Shown piece by piece: positions 35,630 through 43,957 of a stretch of 61,927 nt of DNA. The notes beneath the pieces are model-generated. The model ran no database searches and was not told the origin of the DNA. It saw only the letters and a program-made list of their open reading frames with translations. This stretch comes from Laspinema palackyanum D2a. Its GTDB lineage: Bacteria > Cyanobacteriota > Cyanobacteriia > Cyanobacteriales > Laspinemataceae. The translations under genes were made by a program, and so were the position numbers. Each line of letters starts with the position of its first letter. Position 1 is the first letter of the stretch. The stretch spans positions 61,013-122,939 of the forward strand of contig JAMXFF010000023.1 in NCBI GenBank assembly GCA_025370845.1, written 5' to 3'.

Positions 35630-38600
35630 TTATTTTGACTCTACTTCCAGCACATAGCCTTCACAATGCAAGTCGGCTGCCTGGAAGCCCAATCGCTCTA
35701 AACCTTGATAATGCTGCACGCAATTTTCTAGAGTCGGCAATCCTACAGTCGGCTTCATATCGTCAAAACGAGAAGAGAGGAGACTGGACATAACGCAACC
35801 CATAATATTCAGGGGATTGGTTGGCTCAAAAGAGGCTGACCATACATTTTCAGCGATGTTATTTTTTATCGATTCCGGTAGGTAAATGACCGTTTCTATC
35901 GGGTCAGTTGATTGAAGCGCCCCTCCTTCAGTAAACCAAATATCCTTCTTCTCCTTAAAGCGCTGAATCGCCTGTTCTGGGTCAAAGCAATGTGGGCCAG
36001 AATCATCAACAATTAAAGTATCGGGTTTTACCCGCTTGATATCGAGGATATCGGGAACGTTGGTAGCCCCAACTATTAAACTAGCGTCGTAAATTTCCGG
36101 TGGCAGTTCCGATGAAGATGAAGAGGTGGCGATTTGAACGGAACCTCGAAATCCTAAATCATCGCTCAATTCTCGTTGAAGATTTTGGATATATTCCAGC
36201 TTACTGTAAATATCGCACAGGGTAATCGACTGAGGATGAGGCAAGCATTTTAACATCAGACGCAGGGTATTAATCCCAATCGACCCCAATCCGATGAATG
36301 CGACTTTCTCCCCTTCTAAAGAACGGTTGCGAAGTTGTAAAATTTTCTTAATGGTCAGGACGACAGCCGAGCAGGTAGTAGCGTGTCCTGTAGTGATTTT
36401 CGGTAAGTCGGTACGCCCCTCAATAGCTTCGGCAATGGCACGACTGTAATCTGTTGCTGAGGGAATCAAACCCGTTAAAGAAACAGTTTTTGCACCGAGT
36501 CGTCCTGCCATTTCTAAAGCGTCAACAACCATTTGTACGAGTTTCTGCTGGTCGTTGTATAGTTCATCCTCGAATATAGGAAGGATTAGAGCCGCTATCC
36601 GGCCCCATTTAGTTTCCATAAGAGCATCCCACATTGGTAAGTTTTCAAAGCACTTTTGGAGGACTTCATCGCGAGTCAACTGGGTTTCTTTTAGGATGGA
36701 GAGGGGAAGATAACCCAAAGTAGCTGAATCAACTGGTGCTATCTTGCCAACAGCAAATAAGGAGAGAAAAGAGCGATGTTCGTGTCGAAAGAATCGAGGT
36801 GTCTCTGGGATTTTGGGGAACGGTAATAGTAAGACATTATCGACCTTTAACTTAGCTTCTTCCCGTGAAAAGGAGGGTTCTGGTGTGAGTGGGGTGAGTG
36901 AACTTGGGAGTGCTTTGGCTAATTCGGCAATAGTGGGATGCTGAAACAGAAGTTTGACTGAAATTTTTAGGTTCATCTCTACTGACAGCTTGGATACCAG
37001 GAATGCAACTTGTAGAGAATGTCCCCCCAGTTCAAAGAAGTTATCATTGATGCTGATTTTTTCTAATCCCAAGACTTCAGCCCAGATAGCAGCCAGTTGT
37101 GCTTCAGTTGAGGTGCGAGGGGCAGCAAATTTATCTTGAAGTTCGTAGTGGAAGCTATCGGGTGCGGGTAGGGCGCGACGGTCTATTTTGCTGTTGGGTG
37201 TCAGCGGCAGTGCTTTCATCAGGACAAACGCGCTCGGTATCATATACTCAGGTAGTTTTTGTTTGAGATAGTTCCGCAAGTTGCGACTCACAGTGCGTTG
37301 CAAAGTTTTCCACAACTCTTGAGTGTCCAACAGATAGGCTACGCTTTGGTTAACTTGAGCCTGTTGGGAAGGTGTAAGCTGAAAGCGAATCCCGGCCTGG
37401 GAGGAATGTGACCAAACGACTGTCCCAGAAAACCAGCGCGGTTCATCCTCTCCAGGCAGTTGCAGATTCAAGCGGACGCTGCTACTTTCATCAAGAACTG
37501 GCACTCCCACCAGACCAACGCCGCCGATGGAGATATCCTGTGTCTGGAGTTCAATAGTGTTACCGTTGAGTTCTAGTTGGCATTCCGTGTGATACGGGAT
37601 GCGATCGGGAATTAGGTTAGAAACGATATAAGCCACGAGACGCTTGTTTCCAGGTGTGTCTTCTCGGTCAATGATTGCCACTTCCCGCACGTTAGGATGC
37701 TGGCTCAGTACAGCTTCAATTTCTTCTAATTCGATGCGGAACCCTCGCACCTTGACCTGATTATCAATGCGACCCAAGTATTCGATTTTACTGTCCGGTA
37801 AGTAGCGAACCAAATCTCCAGTTTTGTACAGCCTATCGCTGGGAGAGTCACTGAAGGGGTTGGGAATGAATCGCTCATCGGTTAACTCAGGACGGTTGAG
37901 GTATCCCCGTGCCAAACCAGCACCGCCGATGTGCAACTCTCCCGGAACGCCAATAGGTACGGGTTGTCGGTTCTCATTTAAGATGTAAGTCTGAACATTT
38001 CCGATGGGACGACCGATCGGCAACTCCCTCAATGTGGCATCGGCTGTTGATAACTCGCATATGGTTGCCACAACAGTAGTTTCTGTAGGGCCGTAAGTAT
38101 TCATCAGACGTACTCGTTGCCCTACATACTCTTGCCAAGTTTTCAATCGTTTGGGAAGTGCTTTTTCCCCACCAATAATTACTAAGCGTAATGATGGGGG
38201 AATTAGCAGGTTTTCTTCGCTTAATCTTGCTGCTAGTTCATGCCAGTAAGCTGTGGGTAGACTTAAGACGGTTAAGTTCCAAGTGCTGCTCTTTTGTAAA
38301 AATCCACTAAATGAGTCAAGCATCGAATCAGTACGCAAAACAAGCGTCGCACCTAAAGTCAGGCAGGGATAGATTTCTTCAGCGCTGGCATCGAAACTAA
38401 TTGAGGCAAATTGCAAAACCCGATCTGTCAGGTCTATCCCATATTCAGCGATCGCAGCCCTCGTGTAGTTAACTAGCGACCCGTGTTCGATTAAAACGCC
38501 TTTGGGTTTGCCTGTAGAGCCTGATGTGTAGATAACGTAAGCCAAGTTTTTTGGCTTTACGCCGCTAGAAGGGTTTTCCTCGCTGTAAGAAGAAATATCT

Positions 38601-40576
38601 TCCCATTCTGAGTCTAAGCAGACAACATGAGCCGAATTTGGAGGAAGTTTCTCGACTAGCTTTTCTTGAGTCAGCAACAGTGGCACTGAGGAATCTTCTA
38701 GCATGAGAGCCAAGCGCTCTGAGGGATAATTGGGGTCAAGTGGCACATAAGCACCGCCAGCTTTGAGGATACCCAATAAACCAATTACCATTTCCAGAGA
38801 TCGCTCTATATAAATCCCTACCAGCACTTCTGTAGCAACGCTTAATCCTTGCAGGTAGTGCGCCAACTGATTCGCTTTTGCATTCAACTCTTGATAGGTG
38901 AGTTGCTCCCCTTCAAACACGACAGCTACAGCATTGGGAGATTGTTCCACTTGCTCTTCAAATAACTCATGGATGCACTTATCTTGGGGGTACTCAGCCC
39001 AAGTATTATTCCACTCGATTAATAGCTGATGTCGCTCTTGTTCCGTCAGCAGGAAAAATTCAGAAATGGTCTGTGTGGGATTGGCGACAATTCCTTCCAG
39101 CAAAGTCTGGAAATGCCCCGCCATCCGAGATATGGTAGCCTCATCAAACAGATCCGTACTGTATTCCCATTCTGCTACCAATCCAGAAGCGGTATTCTCC
39201 ATTGATAAGCCCAAGTCAAACTTGGCTGTGCCGATTTCCACTGGATAAGAACTTACCGATAACTCAGGCAGTTCTACAGCAGGCACTAAATCGTCGTCGA
39301 GGGAAAACATTACCTGAAACAGGGGTGTGTAGCTTAAGTCCCGCGTTGGTTGCAATGCCTCTACTAACTGCTCGAAAAGCAGGTCTTGATGAGTGTAGGC
39401 TTGCAGTGCCACTTCCCGGACTCTACCAAGTAACTGCTCAAAGCTAGGGTTGCCGCTCAGGTTTGTCCGCAGCACTAAGGTATTGACAAAAAAGCCAATT
39501 AACCCTTCGATTTCCTGTCGGTTGCGACCCGCTACCGGCGTACCAACTACGATATCATCTTGCCGGGATAAACGGTACAGCAATGTTTGAAATGCTGCCA
39601 AAAGCGTCATAAACAGAGTGACTCCCGCTCGCTTACTCAGTGCGGTAAGTTCCAAGTTCAACTCTTGGGGAAGAACTGCATGATAATATCCTCCCCGGAA
39701 GGTTTGAATCGCCGGTCTCGGTCTGTCTGTCGGCAATTCTAATAAAGTCGGAGCGTCCGATAGTTGTTTCTTCCAGTAGTCAATCTGGGTTTCGAGTATT
39801 TCCCCCGTTAACCACTGCCGTTGCCAAACCGCAAAATCGCCATATTGTACGGGCAAGGATGGTAAATTTGCAGGTTTTCCAGTACAAAAGCCTTTGTAAA
39901 TTTCTGTTAGTTCCTTCAGCAATACGCCCAGGGACCACCCATCAGAAATAATGTGGTGCATGGTAAACAGCAAGACGTATTCGGTTTGGTCTAGCTGTAG
40001 CAAAGTGACTCGAAATAAAGGCTCTTTCTCCAGGTTGAAAGGCCGATTTACTTCAACCTTAGCCAATTCTTGCGCTTCAATTTCCCGCTCAGTTTTAGGC
40101 AGATGTAACAGATTGAGGATTTGTAGCTGGCAATTGAAAGTTGAGGCAATAACTTGGACGGGTTGATTTGCTACCGTTGCGAAATTGGTGCGTAAGGCTT
40201 CATGCCTCTGGATAATTTGGTTGATACTGCTTTCTAAAGCCGCTACATTAAGTTGACCGCTCAGACGCAACGCAAGCGGGAGGTTGTAAAAGGAACTGTT
40301 GGGCTGTAATTGGTCGAGGAACCAGAGTCCCTGTTGGGCAAAGGAAAGAGGAAGGGTGTTTTGTTCTGTTCTGGATATTGGCGCGATCGCCGTGGTAATG
40401 GTTTGAATATTGGCTTGTTGCAAAAAGGAGATTATTTCTGCTTTCCTTTTGCTCATTTCTGACTTCAGTTCTGGGGTGATAACACCTTGAGGGGCGTTGA
40501 TTCGCAGGCGATCGCCTTCGAGAAACAGGTTAATATCCAGCTTGCGTAGATAATTTACGAACTCAATTATATCCAT
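35630..40576 (-). CDS. NRPS with PilZ-like insert and AAR-like terminal reductase: TubC-C-A(PilZ)-T-R
   Basis: A 1648-residue enzyme. Order: TubC docking (1-55, MDIIEFVNYLRKLDINLFLE); condensation (about 75-500, MHHIISDGWS); adenylation (about 530-1150); carrier (about 1180-1245, DNFFELGGHSLQVAFLVSKL); reductase-like (about 1290-1648). Between A8 and A10, where methyltransferases usually sit, is a roughly 95-residue PilZ-like domain (TQDISIGGVGLVG ... QAGIRFQLTPSQQ). The C-terminus resembles cyanobacterial acyl-ACP reductase: ITTGHATTCSAVV, FIGLGSIGINTLRLML (Rossmann), and MGCVMSSLLSSRFDD, where the Cys aligns with the AAR acyl-thioester Cys. This predicts reductive release as an aldehyde. 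The A code by hand is D-A-E-S-I-G-T-V-V-K; no match known to me. It overlaps the upstream stop by one base. Confidence 0.9.
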   Translation of the reverse strand: MDIIEFVNYLRKLDINLFLEGDRLRINAPQGVITPELKSEMSKRKAEIISFLQQANIQTITTAIAPISRTEQNTLPLSFAQQGLWFLDQLQPNSSFYNLPLALRLSGQLNVAALESSINQIIQRHEALRTNFATVANQPVQVIASTFNCQLQILNLLHLPKTEREIEAQELAKVEVNRPFNLEKEPLFRVTLLQLDQTEYVLLFTMHHIISDGWSLGVLLKELTEIYKGFCTGKPANLPSLPVQYGDFAVWQRQWLTGEILETQIDYWKKQLSDAPTLLELPTDRPRPAIQTFRGGYYHAVLPQELNLELTALSKRAGVTLFMTLLAAFQTLLYRLSRQDDIVVGTPVAGRNRQEIEGLIGFFVNTLVLRTNLSGNPSFEQLLGRVREVALQAYTHQDLLFEQLVEALQPTRDLSYTPLFQVMFSLDDDLVPAVELPELSVSSYPVEIGTAKFDLGLSMENTASGLVAEWEYSTDLFDEATISRMAGHFQTLLEGIVANPTQTISEFFLLTEQERHQLLIEWNNTWAEYPQDKCIHELFEEQVEQSPNAVAVVFEGEQLTYQELNAKANQLAHYLQGLSVATEVLVGIYIERSLEMVIGLLGILKAGGAYVPLDPNYPSERLALMLEDSSVPLLLTQEKLVEKLPPNSAHVVCLDSEWEDISSYSEENPSSGVKPKNLAYVIYTSGSTGKPKGVLIEHGSLVNYTRAAIAEYGIDLTDRVLQFASISFDASAEEIYPCLTLGATLVLRTDSMLDSFSGFLQKSSTWNLTVLSLPTAYWHELAARLSEENLLIPPSLRLVIIGGEKALPKRLKTWQEYVGQRVRLMNTYGPTETTVVATICELSTADATLRELPIGRPIGNVQTYILNENRQPVPIGVPGELHIGGAGLARGYLNRPELTDERFIPNPFSDSPSDRLYKTGDLVRYLPDSKIEYLGRIDNQVKVRGFRIELEEIEAVLSQHPNVREVAIIDREDTPGNKRLVAYIVSNLIPDRIPYHTECQLELNGNTIELQTQDISIGGVGLVGVPVLDESSSVRLNLQLPGEDEPRWFSGTVVWSHSSQAGIRFQLTPSQQAQVNQSVAYLLDTQELWKTLQRTVSRNLRNYLKQKLPEYMIPSAFVLMKALPLTPNSKIDRRALPAPDSFHYELQDKFAAPRTSTEAQLAAIWAEVLGLEKISINDNFFELGGHSLQVAFLVSKLSVEMNLKISVKLLFQHPTIAELAKALPSSLTPLTPEPSFSREEAKLKVDNVLLLPFPKIPETPRFFRHEHRSFLSLFAVGKIAPVDSATLGYLPLSILKETQLTRDEVLQKCFENLPMWDALMETKWGRIAALILPIFEDELYNDQQKLVQMVVDALEMAGRLGAKTVSLTGLIPSATDYSRAIAEAIEGRTDLPKITTGHATTCSAVVLTIKKILQLRNRSLEGEKVAFIGLGSIGINTLRLMLKCLPHPQSITLCDIYSKLEYIQNLQRELSDDLGFRGSVQIATSSSSSELPPEIYDASLIVGATNVPDILDIKRVKPDTLIVDDSGPHCFDPEQAIQRFKEKKDIWFTEGGALQSTDPIETVIYLPESIKNNIAENVWSASFEPTNPLNIMGCVMSSLLSSRFDDMKPTVGLPTLENCVQHYQGLERLGFQAADLHCEGYVLEVESK

Positions 40577-43500
40577 TACAGTTCAAACTCTTCTCTTTCG
40601 TCACTTGTATTGATATTTTCGATGTTTTCACTTGTCCACAGGGTGGCATCGATATAGTTAGAAAGGCTTGCTACCGTTGGCAACTCAAACAACTTAGACA
40701 GAGGGAGATGCAGCCCTAAACTAGAATTCAATTGGGAAATGACTTGAGTTGCCACTAACGAATGACCGCCTAATTCAAAAAAATTAGCGTTGACGCTGGC
40801 TTGCTCTACTCCCAGAACCTTTTCCCAGATGGAGGCTACTAATTCTTCTGTTGGAGTCTGAGGAGCGACAAACTCTAATGTTTGAATCAAACTCTTGATA
40901 TCTGGTGCTGGCAACAAGCGGCGATCTACTTTGCCATTTGGCGTTATCAGCAGTGCCGCTAGGGTGACGAAAGCGTTGGGAATCATGTAATCGGGCAACT
41001 GCCGTTTGAGAAAGTCGCGCAGTTCGCTAATAGGGGGTGCTGGTTCCTGAAGAGGGACAGTATAAGCTACTAAATTCTTTTGACCCGGAATATCTTCTCG
41101 AAGCGCAACTGTAGCTTGGAGCAAATTTGGATGTTGACTCAATGCTGCCTCAATTTCCCCCAGTTCGATGCGAAAACCGCGAACCTTCACTTGGTCATCT
41201 ATCCGACCGAGATATTCGATATTGCCGTCTGGTAAATAACGGGCTAAGTCCCCAGTTTTATAGAGGCGCGAACCCAGTTCGTTGCTAAAGGGGTTGGGAA
41301 TAAATTTCTCATCAGTCAAATCGGGACGGTTGAGATAACCTTTTGCGAGTCCAACACCAGCAATGTGAAGTTCTCCGGGAACACCAATGGGAACGGGTTG
41401 ATTGTGAGGGTCGAGAATATAGGTTTGAGTGTTAGCAATGGGACGCCCAATGGATAGCGTTCCTGTACTGTTAAAACATTGTGCAATAGTAGCGCAGACA
41501 GTAGATTCAGTTGGGCCGTAGAGATTGAAAAAACGCCGTCCACTTGCCCATCGTTCAACCAAGGAAGGAGGACACTCCTCTCCCCCTACGACAATATTCT
41601 CTAAAGCCGGTAATTCTTCATTAGGCAAAGCCGCAAGCACAGATGGTACAAAGTTGGCATGGGTAATCTTTTGCTCCTTCAAGAGCTGGAGTAATTTTGG
41701 CCCTGGTTGTAATTGTTCTCGCGTTCCAAGACAGAGCGTGCCCCCTACACAAAGAGCCATGATAATTTCCCAGATAGAAGCGTCAAAGCTAATGGAGGCA
41801 AACTGGAGAACGCAGCTATCTGGCCGCACCTTAAATAGCTTGATTTGTGTTTCAACTAGATTGCACAATCCTTGGTGAGCAATAAGAACTCCTTTAGGTT
41901 TTCCGGTTGAGCCAGAAGTATAGATTATGTAAGCCAAGTTTTCCGATGTTACGCCAGTAATGGGAGGAAGGAAGGGCATCACAGAGATTTCTTCCCAATC
42001 AGCGTCCAAGCAGACTACCCGCGCTTGATGCTCTGGTAACGAGGCGACCAGTTTTTGTTGAGCCAGTAAAACTGGCAGATCTGAATCATTGAGCATATAG
42101 GCGATGCGTTCTGGGGGGTAGGCGGGGTCTATAGGAACGTAAACGCCACCAGCTTTGAGAACGCCCAGAATTCCCACGATCGTATCAAAGGAACGTTCGA
42201 CACAGATGCCTACCAAAACTTCTGGCTCCACTCCTAGTGATCGCAGGTAGTGTGCCAACTGATTCGCTTTTGCATTCAATTCGCGGTAGGTAAGCTGTTC
42301 CCCTTCAAAAATTACGGCCACCGTATCGGGCGATCGCTCAACTTGCTCCTCAAACAACTGATGGATGCACTTATCCTGGGGGTACTCAGCCCGAGTGTTG
42401 TTCCACTCCACCAATAGCTGGTGGCGATCGGCTGGTGTTAATAGAGGCAATTCTGAAATCCGCTGTTCTGGATTGAGTGTGATCGCCTCTAGTAAAGTCT
42501 GGTAATGTCCTGCCATCCGAGCGATGGTATCTGCTTTAAACAGGTCACTATTATATTCCCATGACGCAACTAATCCCGTTTTGGTCTCCCAAAGGGACAA
42601 GCTTAGATCGCACTGAGCCGTACCCCGTTCTACTAGCCCTGGAGTCAGACTAATACCAGGTAAGTCTAAAGTATCTAGCGCGAAATTTTCTAATACGAAC
42701 ATTACCTGATAAAGGGGATTGTAGCTCAGGGAACGCTCTGGTTGTAAAACTTCTACTACTTTGTCAAATGGCACATCCTGGTGTGCATAGGCATCTAAAA
42801 CAACCTGCTGTACTTGAGTAATAAACTCTGAAAAGCTCGGATTTTCTTTAATTTGTGTCCGCAACACCAAAGTATTGACAAAGAAGCCAATCACTGGTTC
42901 AATTTCTGTGCGATTACGATTAGCAAAAGGAGAGCCAATACAAATATCGTCTTGACCGCTATATCGGTGTAACAATAACACGAAAACTGCCAGAAGTGTA
43001 ACAAAAAAAGTTGTTTTTGATTGCTGACTAATCTCTTGAAGTTTAGCGGTTAAATCAAATTTGATTTGAGATTTTTTAATAGCCCCAGAAAAAGTTTGAA
43101 CCGAAGGACGGGGATAATCTGTTGGCAATTCTAATAATCGCGGCGCATCTGCTAACTGCTCCTTCCAATAGTCAAGCTGCCGTTGTTGCAATTCCTGAGT
43201 TAACCATTGGCGCTGCCAGACAGTAAAATCGCCATACTGAATAGCCAACTCTGGTAATGGAGTTGCAAAACCAGTAGAAAAGGCTTGATACAGGGCAGAT
43301 AACTCTTCAATCAATATTCCCATTGACCAGCCATCTATAATAATGTGGTGCAAGGTTAATATTAATAGATGATATTCTGAACCCAGACGCAGTAGACTGA
43401 ATCGCAACAAGGGTGGCTTGTTTAAATCAAAAGGTTGGCGGGCTTCTCTGGTAATTATCTTTTGAACTTCCGCTTCCCTTAAATCTTGTAAATCTCTGAC

Positions 43501-43956
43501 TGATAAGTTGATAGTTAAAGAGGGAAGGATTCGCTGTATGGGCAATTCATCAAGCGCAGTAAAGATAGTTCGCAAAGCTTCGTGGCGGCGAATGATTTCA
43601 TTGATAGTCTGCTCTAATGCAGCTACATTCAGCACCCCAATAATTTGAAATTGGCAACTCTCGTTATAAAATGGATTTTGACTATCTAACTGATGGAGAA
43701 ACCAAAGCCTTTGCTGAGAGAAAGACAAAGGTAAATCGGTATTTCTATCAACATTTATTATTTTATGAGTAACTAATGTTACACTATTTTGAGCTTCTTT
43801 TAGCCACTCAATAATCTGTGTTTTTCGCTCTAATAATTCCTCTTTGAGATTTGATGTTATTACTCCCTTGGGAGCGCGATAGCGAAGCTGGTTGCCTTCT
43901 CGACAAATTCTGATACCTAAATCTTTGAGTGATGCCAAAAAATTAACTGTGGTCAT
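40576..43956 (-). CDS. NRPS module: TubC-C-A-T
   Basis: A 1126-residue elongation module. TubC docking (1-55, MTTVNFLASLKDLGIRICRE), condensation (about 75-500, LHHIIIDGWSMGI, intact), adenylation (about 520-1010, YTSGSTGKPKG and YKTGDLARY) and carrier (about 1030-1095, ANFFELGGHSLVATQVISQL), then a tail ending SDEREEFEL, the kind of acidic tail bound by TubC domains. The A code by hand is D-A-W-N-V-G-L-V-C-K; I cannot assign a substrate with confidence. The ATG at 43956 follows the upstream stop by one base (TAA-A-ATG), so translation is coupled; in-frame upstream starts lie in the previous gene. It accepts the acyl starter from the preceding ligase-carrier protein. Confidence 0.92.
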   Translation of the reverse strand: MTTVNFLASLKDLGIRICREGNQLRYRAPKGVITSNLKEELLERKTQIIEWLKEAQNSVTLVTHKIINVDRNTDLPLSFSQQRLWFLHQLDSQNPFYNESCQFQIIGVLNVAALEQTINEIIRRHEALRTIFTALDELPIQRILPSLTINLSVRDLQDLREAEVQKIITREARQPFDLNKPPLLRFSLLRLGSEYHLLILTLHHIIIDGWSMGILIEELSALYQAFSTGFATPLPELAIQYGDFTVWQRQWLTQELQQRQLDYWKEQLADAPRLLELPTDYPRPSVQTFSGAIKKSQIKFDLTAKLQEISQQSKTTFFVTLLAVFVLLLHRYSGQDDICIGSPFANRNRTEIEPVIGFFVNTLVLRTQIKENPSFSEFITQVQQVVLDAYAHQDVPFDKVVEVLQPERSLSYNPLYQVMFVLENFALDTLDLPGISLTPGLVERGTAQCDLSLSLWETKTGLVASWEYNSDLFKADTIARMAGHYQTLLEAITLNPEQRISELPLLTPADRHQLLVEWNNTRAEYPQDKCIHQLFEEQVERSPDTVAVIFEGEQLTYRELNAKANQLAHYLRSLGVEPEVLVGICVERSFDTIVGILGVLKAGGVYVPIDPAYPPERIAYMLNDSDLPVLLAQQKLVASLPEHQARVVCLDADWEEISVMPFLPPITGVTSENLAYIIYTSGSTGKPKGVLIAHQGLCNLVETQIKLFKVRPDSCVLQFASISFDASIWEIIMALCVGGTLCLGTREQLQPGPKLLQLLKEQKITHANFVPSVLAALPNEELPALENIVVGGEECPPSLVERWASGRRFFNLYGPTESTVCATIAQCFNSTGTLSIGRPIANTQTYILDPHNQPVPIGVPGELHIAGVGLAKGYLNRPDLTDEKFIPNPFSNELGSRLYKTGDLARYLPDGNIEYLGRIDDQVKVRGFRIELGEIEAALSQHPNLLQATVALREDIPGQKNLVAYTVPLQEPAPPISELRDFLKRQLPDYMIPNAFVTLAALLITPNGKVDRRLLPAPDIKSLIQTLEFVAPQTPTEELVASIWEKVLGVEQASVNANFFELGGHSLVATQVISQLNSSLGLHLPLSKLFELPTVASLSNYIDATLWTSENIENINTSDEREEFEL

Positions 43957-43957
43957 T

